From NCBI GenBank assembly GCA_034359265.1, contig CP136897.1:26406001-26470000 (forward strand): a stretch of 64,000 nt of DNA, in the 5' to 3' direction. Made by a program: the position numbers and the translations under genes. Below are positions 34,885-46,065 of this stretch, one piece after another. Under the pieces are notes generated by a model. The model had not been told where the DNA came from and ran no database searches. It saw nothing but the letters and a program-made list of their open reading frames with translations. How positions within the stretch are numbered: the first letter of the stretch is position 1; the number at the start of each line of letters is the position of its first letter. This stretch comes from Canna indica. Taxonomy: Eukaryota; Streptophyta; Magnoliopsida; Zingiberales; Cannaceae.

Positions 34885-35007
34885 TTTCCAAAGTTCGCAT
34901 GCTTATCGCAACCTCAACCTGAACTCAAAACTTTACACATATATTAAATACATGTTTGTTATCATCAAAATAGAGATCGAAGCCAAAGGGGAACCATTGG
35001 GCCAACA
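34885..35007 (-). repeat. Element C 5' LTR stub
   Basis: 123 bp matching the outer end of C's 3' LTR (25940-26062) with few changes, ending CCAACA and followed by TAGAT. The rest of the LTR, the primer site and gag start are deleted; GACTTTCCAAAGTTC occurs twice at the junction (about 34850-34890). Confidence 0.9.
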
Positions 35008-35012
35008 TAGAT

Positions 35013-36060
35013 GAAGAAACTAGGGTTCTGAGATGAAAATGGCTCAATTAAAACTTTAGGATCACATATAATGGCTCAATAGTGGTTAAGAGGTGTAAGG
35101 AAGGCTGGGGTCTCAAATATATAGGGAGCCATGAGGTGGGCTCGGGTGAAATATCACACAACAGCTCAAAATAGAGCCATAACGGCTGCCGGTCGATGGG
35201 TCGATCGACCGACTGAGCGATCGGCCCATCGAGTGGAGCCCTTTGTGAATTCTGGGTTTATTTCGGTCAACCGGCCTATCGGCCGGAACTGGGATTCAAG
35301 GCAATTTTGTTGTTTTTTTGTTCGTTTTTGGGTTACGTCTTCGCTAAGTCTTCTTATATAATATTTCTTAACTTTAAGTTAATAACTTTAAGTTATATAA
35401 GGATTAATGTTTCTTAAAATTCATTTCGATCTTAAAATTCTAAGTTATATAAGTTATACAATATTTCTTAACTTTAAATTAAATGTTATATAAGGATTAC
35501 CCCCCATTTGAATTCAATAAAAATATCTAAAAAATTAAAATCATTAAGAATCAAAATCTAACTTTTGGGGTCTAATACAAATTTCCGAAAATCGAAAATT
35601 TTATAATTTCCCGGGTCAAATATGCGTAGGTTAAAGGCTTCCAAAAAATCCTTTAAAATATGTCGTTTACTAGTTTTTACCTAAGGAACAATTACCGGGA
35701 CTTTTGGTGCCAAGAAAATGTCTAGGTCATATAGCCCTCCAAGGAGCTCCCTAGGCTTAGTGAATTTTAGGGTTGTTTCTGGGTTGTAATGTTTTGGGGT
35801 TCGAGTTTGGTTTTTGGATTCTTTGCATCATTAAAGAGGATTACATATTCATTCTAGACACTCTAAACCTAAACTCTATCTTCCCGAAGAATCTCGAGCG
35901 CCGATGAGCGTCCTTGCCGATTTCTCTGATTTTTTCGATCGTGGACATCGTGCGCTAACCGACTTGGAATCCGAAAATATTGCTTCATGAAAAAATTAGT
36001 TCCATATTTGTTATTATCGAAACTGAGATTAAGACCAAGGTTGAAAACCTTAGGCCAACA
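35013..36060 (-). repeat. 5' LTR of Sirevirus B, right part
   Basis: Continues B's LTR after element C, from GAAGAAACTAGGG to TAGGCCAACA. Palindrome array at 35190-35290. Right neighbour is T1. Confidence 0.9.
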
Positions 36061-36435
36061 GACGCGACCACCGGCCACTGATCGTCCAAGACTCCCCCTC
36101 TTTGCACTCGCCTTGGCCACTGTGCGACTGCTACAGTCGCACAGTCGCCTGAGGTGGATGCATTTTATTTTAATTTTTTAAAAAATTACCACTATGCCCT
36201 TTGGACTTAAGTTGGACTCAAATGGACCTATTCTCATCCAAATTGGGTTCCGATTGGACCCTCGGACTCGGCTCGAGCCCGACTCGAACCCAACATCATA
36301 ACAAAACATAAATTAATAACTATGCATGTGCGTCCAAGTCGTACCTTCCGACATTTTTCTCGACTCGATTCGACACGCCTCCAAATTATTCCGCTAATAT
36401 CAAAAATAAAATCCATTAGAATTGCGGGTATTACA
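36061..36435 (-). repeat. Tekay-like LTR T1, right part
   Basis: Minus-strand LTR 5' end: TGTAATACCCGCAATTCTAA read leftwards from 36435. Similar in plan to the 5' ends of T2 and T4. The right flank ATAAT (36436-36440) is A's gag, so T1 inserted there; the matching left flank was lost in the 10738 deletion. Confidence 0.8.
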
Positions 36436-37330
36436 ATAATCTCATTTTTCAAATCATTCATGGATTTTTGAATAGCATGCAATTGAGATTTCAACATATT
36501 AATCTCATTCTTGATTTTTGAGTTTTCTAATCTCAAATTTTCAATCTCAATTTTAGAACCATTATTTCTAAGCTTTAGTTTAGCTTTCAAATCCTCATAT
36601 TCAAGTTTTAGTGCATCATAACAAGTAACACTAGATGATTTCCAATTCGTTTTTAATTTATCATTTTCTAACTCTAAAGCATGCAAGTGAAATTTTTTTT
36701 TTCATCTTCCTATTTACTATGTTCCTTTTGACAAGCAAAGCATACCTTTTTTGGCATTCCTCAACTAGTTCCTCATTTGGCATGTTAAATGAGCTAGATG
36801 AGTTATCGCTATCATTATCAATGAAATTTTCAACATGACGAGAAGTGGAAGGATTTACCTCATTTTTAAGTCCCATGAGGCAATTGTGTGAAGTGACTAT
36901 CATATATGAAAGGAAGATGCACCACTAGATTCGGAGGTAAACTTGAAAGCATTCTTCTTCTTGGTCCTTTTCTTCAAGTGGGGACAATTTCTCTTTCTAT
37001 GTCCCTTTTCTTGACAAAGGAAGCACCTTAGCTTTCTTCTCTGATTTTTGGCTTTCCTTTTACTAGATGAGCTTTGGGCATCAAAAACCTCATTAGAACT
37101 AGAGGTATGACAATTGTCATTACCTCCTTCAACAAGAGTCATCAACTCTTCGGTTTTTGCATTGTCATATAACATGTTTAAGCATGCCCATAAATCATAA
37201 GCCGAAGTACAATGCATAATTTTTTTGAGTATTTTATTAGTCAATGAGCTATATATGAAGTTTATGGCTTGACCATTTAACTTGAACATATCAATATCAT
37301 TTTCGCTCCAATCATGCATGTCCTTTCTAG
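36436..37330 (-). pseudogene. Sirevirus A gag (N-terminal two thirds)
   Basis: From the right: MHDWSENDIDMFKLNGQAIN, LTNKILKKIMHCTSAYDLWA, LNMLYDNAKTEELMTLVEGG; an intact CX2CX4HX4C zinc knuckle CFLCQEKGHRKRNC near 36990-37030; a serine/asparagine spacer; and a coiled coil (ALELENDKLKTNWKSS, LKLEYEDLKAKLKLRNN). Its C-terminal part is cut by T1 at 36435. A frameshift near 36900 separates two frames. Same gag type as B and E. Confidence 0.85.
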
Positions 37331-37349
37331 TTTCAACAACCTCAATTGA

Positions 37350-37634
37350 AAAGACAGCGAACGGGTTACCTACTCCTAACGGTCAAAGCGAGCCCTTTAA
37401 TTCCATTCTTCATTCTTTAATTAAGAATGAATAAAATCTCCCCGAGTAGGATTCGAACCTACGACCAATCAGTTAACAGCCGACCGCTCTACCACTGAGC
37501 TACTAAGGAACAACGGGAGATTCGACCTCATAGAGTTCAACTCCCGTTCTCAATCCATGAACAATATGAGTTCGAAGCTTCCTTCGTAACTCCCGGAACT
37601 TCTTCGTAGTGGCTCTGTTCCATGCCTCATTTCA
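37350..37634 (-). other. Plastid DNA insert (NUPT) in Sirevirus A
   Basis: A stretch unlike the retrotransposon around it, holding a complete plastid trnN-GUU and flanking sequence I recognise as the plastid trnN-trnR side (TTCGTAACTCCCGGAACTTC, GTTCCATGCCTCATTTCATA). It replaces the leader and start of A's gag, between the gag frame and the primer site. Left edge is uncertain by about 20 bp. Presence of plastid DNA in nuclear repeats is common; sitting inside a Sirevirus leader is unusual. Confidence 0.8.
37438..37509 (-). tRNA. trnN-GUU: Plastid-type tRNA-Asn (GUU), probably a silent nuclear copy
   Basis: 72 nt on the minus strand, from TCCTTAGTAGCTCAGTGGTA through anticodon loop CTGTTAAC to GGTTCGAATCCTACTCGGGG. 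The D-loop, anticodon GTT and T-loop GTTCGAATC are intact. Compared with the plastid consensus it differs at one or two acceptor-stem bases. As part of a plastid insert within a dead retrotransposon it is unlikely to be used, though internal A and B boxes look intact. Confidence 0.85.
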
Positions 37635-37640
37635 TACCCG

Positions 37641-37653
37641 CTCTGATACCAAA
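37641..37653 (-). other. Primer binding site, Sirevirus A
   Basis: Minus-strand TTTGGTATCAGAG at the inner edge of A's 5' LTR, as in B. Complementary to initiator Met-tRNA. Confidence 0.82.
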
Positions 37654-39820
37654 TGTAAGTCAAATTACCAACACTAGAGGCATGGAGGTGATTCGTGTGT
37701 TAACTAAATCTTTAGCCTAAATTTTGGTTTTAATCAATTCTTGATTACTTAGGTAATTCTACAATTTAAACACTAAATGCAAAAGCAATAAGTATGGCAA
37801 TTAACCACAAACAAGATATCAATGCTAACACAATGATTTATAGTCATTCGACCCCAATGCCTAATCCACTACCTAAGCACCCCGCTTATAATTTCCAAAC
37901 TTAACTCTAGATTATATCATTCCCTTACAATAAGGGCTTTTTACCCGAAGAGTCTCCGCTCTCACACCGAAGGCACTTCCACACCCGGAAGTCTCCGCCT
38001 TCCTATAGAGAGTACCAAAAGGGAAAACAATCACTAATCCTAGCAAACTAAGTTTACACCGGTGGATTAAAGCCTCAACGCCAAGGCAACCTCCAACCAT
38101 TCAAGACCTAACAACCTAGGTCTCACTACTAGAAACGTGGTCTTCAGCAACGGCTATCAGCAACGGCTATCAGCAACGGCCGCTCAAGCCGTTGCTATTT
38201 GCAACGGCATTCTTACGGCCGCTGAAGCCGTTGCAGATATGTTGTATCTGCAATGACTTTCTAACGGACACGCGTGTCGTTGCTGATGATGTTAATTATC
38301 AGCAACGACTTTCTAACGGACAAGTGAGCCGTTGCAGATGATAACTTATTAGCAACGGCTTGCTAACGGACAAGTGAGCCGTTGCTGATGATAACTTATC
38401 AGCAACGGCTTTCTAACGGGCGAGTGAGCCGTTGCTGATAAGTTTATATAGGTCGCAGATCGCGCCCGCCCCCCTTCTTCCTCCCATTGCTGCCGCCGCC
38501 GCCTCCTCTCCTTCCTCTCGCCGCCGCTGCCGACGACGCCGACGACGCCTCCCGCTGCTGCCGACACTGTCAGGTATGTGCCCTCCGGCTGCCGTCTCTT
38601 CCCATTGCGGCCGGTAGAAAATCCGACCGAAACCCTAAAAATAGGGTTTCGGCCGGCGGCGGTCGGCCGATGGCCGCCGCCGGACCTTGTACATTGGCCG
38701 GACCGTTGCTGATGCCCATTTTTCTAGTAGTGTCTTACACAAGATCAAACACAAGAAAACAAAGCACAAAATACAATATAAATGGTGCAATAAACAAAAC
38801 CAAGTATACTTAGCTCCAATACAAGTTCTCTAATCCTCTTGATGCCTTTGGATGATGAATCGATGAAGAACAAAGGCTTGAGTCAAGGTTTCAACTGAAA
38901 CTAGGGTTTTCTCAAAGAATAACTCAAGAAGGCTTAGCAAAGGTGAAGGATTGTCTCAATGAAACATTAGATAGCTAGGAAGGCATGTTTAGGATCTAAT
39001 TATAATGATCCCAAAGATAGAGGCTCGAAAAGAGCCATTCAACAGATCTAAAAAGATCAGTTGGGACTTTCAGGCGACCCTCGGGCGATCGTCAGGCGAC
39101 GGTCGGTCGATCATCGGGCGATTGTCAATCGATCCTCGAGCAGCTTGTTGATTTTTCTGGTTCTTGATTTTCACAAGTCTTATATAACATTTCTTAACTT
39201 TAAGTGATTAACTTTAAAACATAAATGTTAAATAAGGATTACCCTCCATTTGGATTCAATAAAAATATCTAAAAAATCAAAATCCTTAAGAATCAAAATC
39301 TAACTTTTGGGGTCGTCTAGTACAAATTTGCTAAAACTATAAATTTTGACATCTGCCGAGTAAAGTATGGATAGGTTAAAGGTTTCCAAAAATTCCTTTA
39401 AAATATGTCTTTAACTTGTTTCCACCTAAGGAACAATTATCGGGACTTATAGTGCCAAGAAAAAGTCTAAATGTAGCCCTCCAAGGAGCTCCCTAGGCTT
39501 AGAGAATGTTTGGGCCATTTTCTGATTATCCTGGTTTTCATATTTTTGGAGTTCGGATTTTGGTTTTTGAGTTATTATGCATCAATATAGGATATACATA
39601 TAATCTAGACATTCTAGACCTAGACTCAAACTTCTCGATAAATCCCGAGCGTCGACGAGCATCCTTGCCAATTTTTCCGATTTCAACGATTTTTCCGATC
39701 GGGGACGTCATGCGCAAACCGATATGGAACCTAAAAATATTTCTCCATGAAATCATTAGTTCCATGTTTGTTATCATCAAAACCGAGATTAAGACCAAAG
39801 TTGAAAAACTTAAGCCAACA
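37654..39820 (-). repeat. 5' LTR of Sirevirus A with mini-CACTA inside
   Basis: Inner end is degenerate (TGTAAGTCAAATTACC) next to the primer site; outer end TTAAGCCAACA at 39820, followed by CTTTG (39821-39825) as the candidate right target duplication. Without the 609-bp CACTA it is about 1.55 kb. Palindrome array is short here (39065-39140). Confidence 0.85.
38124..38732 (+). mobile_element. Non-autonomous mini-CACTA element, 609 bp
   Basis: Ends CACTACTAGAAA and TTTCTAGTAGTG with 3-bp duplication TCT (38121-38123, 38733-38735). A's other LTR has the empty site (GTCTTACACAAG at about 9787). Inside are about six subterminal repeats with CAGCAACGGCT and AGCCGTTGCTGAT, and a GC-rich part (38460-38700). 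Same subterminal motif and leader type as the 52822 CACTA element, so likely a deletion derivative moved by such transposases. Confidence 0.93.
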
Positions 39821-40326
39821 CTTTGGGCCTAGGTCGAGCTCAAAGTTAGCTCCCGACATTTAAATCGGACATAAGGATGATAACATGATGAAATGACCAC
39901 ATTGTCCCTATTGAAATGACAAAACTACCATTAGTACACACTATAAAAGTAAACCCCCACCTGGTGGTGCAAGGACTCTTCTCTCCACTTTTTCATCCCT
40001 TTTAATTGCCTACACTGTTGTTGCGAGATGAGCTCACCACTTGTATTCTCTTATTTAGTTACTGACTTGACCATTAGAAGATGCTCCCGAGGGCTCAACC
40101 CTGGGGAACACGTCTGTAGTTACTGATCGGGTTCTATGTCGAGGGAACACTTCTGCGACTATTGATCCGTCTCTACACCGACTCTAACTCGGCCTAATCG
40201 ACAACCCTCATGCGGTGATCAATATCCATTCATTGAGCATAATAAAAAAATTTCAATTTTTCAATTTTTCAATTTATATTATTTTAAAAATATTTTTAAC
40301 TCTTGTACACTAAGGATAGTCATTAA
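39821..40326 (+). repeat. Decayed LTR-like fragment, possibly Tat-type gypsy
   Basis: Contains a TATAAAAG (about 39943), CTTCTCTCCACTTTTTCATC and TGACTTGACCATTAGAAGAT with GAGGGCTCAACCCTGG, a pattern like the U5 end of Tat-type LTRs. It then becomes AT-rich (40240-40326). No coding sequence. Weak call by resemblance. Confidence 0.35.
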
Positions 40327-40418
40327 GGGGCTGTTTGGTTGCCAAAAATTGGACTTGTAGGCAACTGAATTTACATCATTTACAACCCCTAGTTGTTTGG
40401 TTGCCTGCAATTGATCCA

Positions 40419-42744
40419 TGTAATACTCGGGGTTTCCTAATATAAAATTTCATTGGTGCAGCCCATCGGATCGGGAACTAACCGGGCCGAGTCATGAGAT
40501 CGCCGCGAGTAGGAGGTATGAGTTAAATTTTAGACTCATGGTTAATGCTTTTGAAATGTATATGTTGGGTTGACTCAAGTCGGGTTGAAATCGGGTTCAC
40601 GGATCGATTCAGGGTCCAATCCGAGCTTAGGTGGAGTCGAGTGAGGGGGTTAAGTGAAGAAGGGCATAATTGTCAAAAAAAGGGGAGAAGAGATAATTAA
40701 TCCCTCACCCCAAGCCGCCGTGCGGCTCAAGACAAGTTGAGCCGCACATAGCCCGAGGTAAGGAGGAGAGGAGTAGAGGAGCTCTTGGGTGGCGCCGGAT
40801 CTGCGTCATCGTCGGAGAAATTGGGATCGTCTTCATCTCGTCCATCTTCTTCTCTAGTTGAGGTGAGTGGTCTAATCGAGATCCATAGGGTAGGCAGGTA
40901 GCCGACCCAAGGTATTGGGGATTTTGTCGATTTCTCGCTATATTATCGCCGTCTCGTCGAAATTTTTATCGAGATCTGATCCCCTTGTGTATATGTTGTT
41001 TAACGATGAAGTTTCACCGAGTTTTCCTCGGATTTAGGGGTCGGCCGCATGAAGGAAAAAGGGGAAAGGTCATGTCGAATTTTTCCCCAATTTCCTAGAG
41101 TGATCGTAACCTCTTGGATTGAGTTCTTTTCATAATTGCTGGCTCGATTATTCTTGATCACGACCAAAAACCCTCTTCTTCCACCCTGATCAATCTCGGC
41201 CGAGCATGAGTAACCTTGGTTAGGTTCGGCCGAGAGGGTGTGAGGAGGGGAAAGGGATTCGACTTGGTTCATGCTTACATGTAGAGTTTTATTTCATCGT
41301 TAATGCTATAGATTTCTCACTTGATGTATGATCTGTTAGTAGTGGTAGATTGAGTTTATCATGCCATAAGGAAATGTTCTTGAGCACACATATATGGTTA
41401 GGATTTAGAATGACATGTGATTCACATGGAAATGTTTCATTTATCTTCTAATGTAAGGGCCCAATCCTTGGCATGTTATATTCCTTGTTTCCTTATCGAA
41501 ATTTAGAAATTTATTGCTGAATTTAATATCCTTATTTTTGGAAATCATGTGATTATTCATGTGGATAATTGTAAAACGAATTTCCTATGTTATATATGCT
41601 GTGATGAACCCGGAAGTTGACATTTTCATGCTTATGAAATGTGGTTACACTTAAGGAACATAATGCATACACTAGGTTTCACACCTAGGGAAGGATAGCG
41701 ACATTAGTACTCAACTAGTGCAACCCGAGGAAGGGGTCAGGTCCGTGTTGGTGCCCGGAGATTTAGATGGAAGTTTTTCTTTGAGAAACTTTGATTGTGT
41801 ATTGTGATTGAGATGGTCTACTGAGGAGTACAAGTAGCTAGAACGGCTACTACTCGTCTCAGCGATGATTAGGGTCTTGAGATTGCACCAACAGACCCGC
41901 TAGGTGTTAGACCCGAGTGGCGAGGGTCTTGAGATTTCGTTAGTGGGTCATGCTGACGGTAGGCCCGAGTCGGATGGGACTAGCTATCCCTAACCCGGTG
42001 AGATCCTAAGACTAGTTGACCATTCTAGTCGACGGGCCCGATGATTGTTATTGACATTCCTTGTATGTTGTATAGGCCAGTGCGGCCGAGTACTGTATTA
42101 TGGTGAAGGCCGGATAGAGCCGGGCCAGTTAGGCAAGATGAGGCCATTGTGGCCGAATGATACTCAGTCTAAAGGAGCCGATATGGCTAGACCTACTTAT
42201 TTGCATAGTATGGCCAATTGGTCGATATATTACCATGATATGACTAGCATAGACTTCTCATATATGTGCTTATGTATATATTTATATGTTATCATATCGG
42301 GGATTTAAGTGGAGGTTCGGAAGGACCGCTGACTGAGTTCCTCGTGAACTCATGGTTTTGTTTGTTGTTGTTTTGCAGAGCCCGACCAGTGAGGTACGGC
42401 TTGGTGGCATGGTGCGACTGGAGGGCAGGCGTTGGCGCAGGTCTCGTAGCAGGCAGTCATGTAGTCGTAGTCGTGTCGAGTAGGGTTGTTGGAGATGCAC
42501 TGAGTAGTTTTGTTCTTGAAAACTTGTAACTGTTTTAGACTTTGAAACTCGAGTTGTTTCCTCCGAATTTCAAACCCTTTAAAACTGTTTTCATTTTGAA
42601 TAAAGATTTGCTCCGCTCTTCCTTATTTCGTGTTGCCTTGTTGTACAGAATTTTCATGTATATTATTGTGCGGTGCATGTGGTAGGCTTTGGGGTACCGA
42701 CACATATCCTGGCAGGTCAAGCGACCCTGAGTTGTGGCTTGACA
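40419..42744 (+). mobile_element. Solo LTR T3 (Tekay-like gypsy)
   Basis: TGTAATACTCGGGGTTTCC to TGTGGCTTGACA, flanks ATCCA (40414-40418) and ATCTA (42745-42749), one C-to-T apart. Carries the GAGGTGAGTGG stretch at about 40859. Solo LTR. Confidence 0.92.
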
Positions 42745-43281
42745 ATCTAATTGTAGCATTTTGATTTTGCAGCCTGCAAATGTAGACTGCAAAATCGAGT
42801 GCATGCCCAAAAGCCTGCAACATTGACTTATAGCCTGCTAAGGAAGGGCTCTATTACAGCCTGCAGTTGCCCCTGGGTCCTCGCGTGACTTCTTCCCGAA
42901 GCCTCTACTCCCTCAAAGCCCCTACTCCCAATTGCTCCTACTCTAGAAGCTCCCGAAGCTCCTGATTACTATTCCCGAAGCTCCCGATTACTATTCTCGA
43001 AGCTCCCAACTGCTACTCTCGAATCCCCCAAAGCTCCCAACCGGACTCACATGACTTCACTCTCCCGACTTCACTCTCTCGACTTCAAGGAAAGTGATCA
43101 ATATTTGGATTCTTAAACCTAGGTTTTGGATTCTTGTTAATACTTGTTAATCTCTGTTTTGGATTCTTGAACCTAGGTATGAAGAAATATTGTTTTCTCT
43201 GATCAATTTTCCTAGCCTAGTAGTTTTGTTTACACTTCAATGGTTCCAGCTCAGTGAAATCAATATTTGGCTAACAACTTG
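42745..43281. other. PIF-like element, internal part between T3 and T4
   Basis: Subterminal repeats to about 42870, then a CT-rich stretch with a 22-bp tandem repeat. No gene seen. Confidence 0.6.
42954..43041 (+). repeat. 22-bp tandem repeat
   Basis: Units start at 42954, 42976, 42998 and (degenerate) 43020, each CGAAGCTCCCGATTACTATT-like. Confidence 0.88.
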
Positions 43282-45833
43282 TGTAAGATCCGGAAAAGTT
43301 TCCTAATATAAAAATCTATTTTGGTGCAGCGCGCCGGACCCAGGGGCAGTCAAGTCGAGCCTCAGGATCGTCTCGAGTGAAAAGGTATGAGTCGGCTAAT
43401 GATTCATGAAACCTATGTGGATGATTAACTTTCCTTTTATGAAATCATATCTTAAATTAAGTTAACTTGAGTCATGTTATGGGTTGAGTCGGAACCCAAG
43501 TTGAGTTCGGGTTTAGTCAAGTTCCGGGTATGAGTTAAGTGAGTCTTGAGGCCATCTTTGAAAAGATGGATGAGGGAATAAAACCCTCTTAATGCAGCCA
43601 TGTGACTCACCCTTTGAGTCGCACAAGGCCGCCTAGGGAGAAGATGAGAAGGAGCAAGAAGGAGGCTTGGGGCTTGGATCGATCCGGGATTCGCATCGTC
43701 GTTGGAAAAATTTCAAGTCGTCGTCACCCGATCCTTGTTTCTCCGCAATCTAGGTGATTGGTTATGTTTTTGAAGCTTGGGGGAGGCGGGTAGCCGAACC
43801 CTAGATGAAATAGGTTGAGTTCTCGCGATCCTTCCGACGAATCTTGATTTCCAATGACGTGTGTTCACTGTTTTATGAGGTTTCTTGTCGGAGCTCACTG
43901 TTTTCATCATCGTTTTGCAAGATCTTGGGGTTGCCGAGTCATGGGAAAAGGGGAAAGGTCATGCCAAAATTTTTCCTGATTCCCTTGACGGCAAGAAGGC
44001 CCTTAGATGACCTTATATCACTGTTTGATGTAGTTCCCTTTGTACATCTCGCATATTATGAAGTATGCTCTCCCTAGAAATCCCTTGAAGTGGCCGAACG
44101 AACCCTACAACTCATGAAGAGGGTTCGGCCAAGGAAGAGAGAAAGGTAAATTAGTTCATTGGTATTTAAGTTGTATGCGGAATTGAAGAGGTAAAGGTAT
44201 AGCGAGAGTCTCCTCCCTCTTTTCCTACCACAAGGGCCATGGCCGAGCAAGGTCTTCCTTGCTCATGGTTTGGCCAAGGTTAGGGAGAGGAGGAGAGATT
44301 AGCTTTAGATAGAAATTGCGTGATTATAAGGATCATACATAGAGATATGACAATACTTAGGAAGAACACCAAACTTAGTAAGTAGCTTGATTGATTTTGA
44401 ATTGTAGAAATGCTAGTTTTATAACCATTCTTAGCATTAGATCCTTAAACTTTGGATGTTGACATTGTTACCATGTTTTGAATTTCATACATGTTATTTA
44501 AATTCATTACTACCTTGCCATGCTAGATAGTTGCTCCTTATTGTGCTAATATTCCTAAGGTAGTATAAAAATTATTATGTATATACATTGTGGTCATATA
44601 TGATGAAGGTTGCAATATTTGAATATTTTCCTTTGGGTTATACATGCTGCCCTAAATGTCCTTGGGTGGTATTCCAAGGTCGATACATGGAAATTCTCAC
44701 CCAATGCGTGTAGAAGGATGGGTAACATGTAAGGCGTCACTGAACGTTCATAACACATATATGGAAACTTAGTTAGGAGACGATAACACTTCTATAACTC
44801 CTTATATACTTTTGGAAATTTAGAACTCATAGGTGTTCATATATTGAAAGGGCAACATAAATTGTTGACCCGGTAGCCGGACTTAGGCCAGATACGGGCA
44901 AAGGCCCGAAGTGTAAATATATGGAAACTCTAGGATATTGATTGTGTTATGTGTTTGAGATGGTCCGCTGAGGAGCGAGGAGGTCAAAAATGACCAATGG
45001 TCAGCTCGACCAGTATTGGGTCTAGAGGTGCGCCAACGGGCCCGCTAGGTACCAGACCCCAATTGGGTGGGACTAGCTATCCTTACCCCACACGGTGTCC
45101 GAAGACTAGTGGACCATCCTAGTCGACGGCTTGGGATTGTTTGCTTACTTCTTGAGATGATATGGCCCATGGCCAGTATGATACTACCGGATATGGTAGG
45201 GACGGCTATAGCCGAGATATTATTCTATGAGTAGGCCTAAGGGCCGGATGCCGAAGACTTGATAAGCCGAGATGGCAAGTTATCTTATTCAGTTGGTACA
45301 AATGGACCCGCTGGGGTGGGTAATCGCATTAGAAATAAACTTTATCTCCTTGTACATTTTCTTTGATGCCTTATATAATATATGCATGATTGAGGCTTAT
45401 GTGAAGGTTCATTTGAGCCACTCACTGAGTCCCAAGTGGACTCACAGTTTATTCTTATTTTTGCAGAGCATGAGCAGTGACTTGGTGTGTCGACATGGTG
45501 CAGCTGGTGGGCGGGAGCCGGTGCCATATCTCGTAGCAGCGTCCATGAGTCATAGACTAGTGCTTAGTAGTGTTTGGTTTTGTTTCTGCACTAGCAGTTG
45601 TAATTGAAAAAGTATTGTAGAATCTTGTTTCTTGAACATTCGGTTTCTTTGATGTTGATGTTTCTACTCGTTTTGGAAAACATATGAATTATGACTTTGC
45701 AAACTTTTTATAAAGTATGATGAGATTTATTTTACTCGATGTGCTTGATTTTATTAGTGTCAGTGTAGACAGTAGGCTACAGGGCAGGAGGTAGGCCCTG
45801 GCCGATCACACTACCCTCAGTTGGGGTGTGACA
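43282..45833 (+). mobile_element. Solo LTR T4 (Tekay-like gypsy)
   Basis: TGTAAGATCCGGAAAAG to TTGGGGTGTGACA with exact duplication ACTTG (43277-43281, 45834-45838). Near-collinear with T2 in reverse. Solo LTR, probably the youngest of its kind here because its duplication is unmutated. Confidence 0.94.
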
Positions 45834-46065
45834 ACTTGGTGGTAGTTTTATCATTGAGCTTAATTTTCTTTTGTTTTCTCTGATCAATTTTCCCCAGCCT
45901 AGATAGTGATGAAATCAAAGTTCAAATCATGGATTTCTTTGAATGCTAGTAAAAAAAAAATTCTCTCCTAAAATAACTTATTTTGATTGGTCATCATGGT
46001 CAGATTTTGATTGGCATCATAAAGACAATAATATTTGTTACTTATTTTTCTTCTTATTTTTTGAA

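Larger units (their letters stand above)
22274..35007 (-). mobile_element. Sirevirus element C (copia) with pol, nested in B's 5' LTR
   Basis: Minus-strand element bounded by the exact duplication TAGAT. 3' LTR 22274-26062, short 3' leader 26063-26500, pol 26500-29470, gag 29480-29722 and 33874-34880, and a 123-bp stub of the 5' LTR at 34885-35007. It is the only copy here with reverse transcriptase. Its LTR end and short 3' region differ from A, B, D, E and H, so it belongs to a different subfamily. Two insertions lie inside it (T2, H). Confidence 0.92.
12232..36060 (-). mobile_element. Sirevirus element B (copia), nested in T1
   Basis: Minus-strand element: 3' LTR 12232-14819, 3' non-coding region 14820-16305, gag 20216-21660, primer binding site at about 21657-21668, 5' LTR from 21673 to 36060 (split by element C). 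No pol is present. A plus-strand fragment (D) occupies 16306-20192. Both outer neighbours (12231 left, 36061 right) are halves of one Tekay-like LTR. The flanking 5-mers GAGGT and GACGC do not match well, so the duplication is not proven. Confidence 0.8.

Noticed and set aside
37438..37509. Functional nuclear tRNA-Asn gene
   Set aside because: The sequence is plastid-type with plastid flanks, inside a dead retrotransposon.
38487..38813. Pro/Ala-rich 108-codon frame
   Set aside because: GC-rich low-complexity leader of the mini-CACTA running across the element end.
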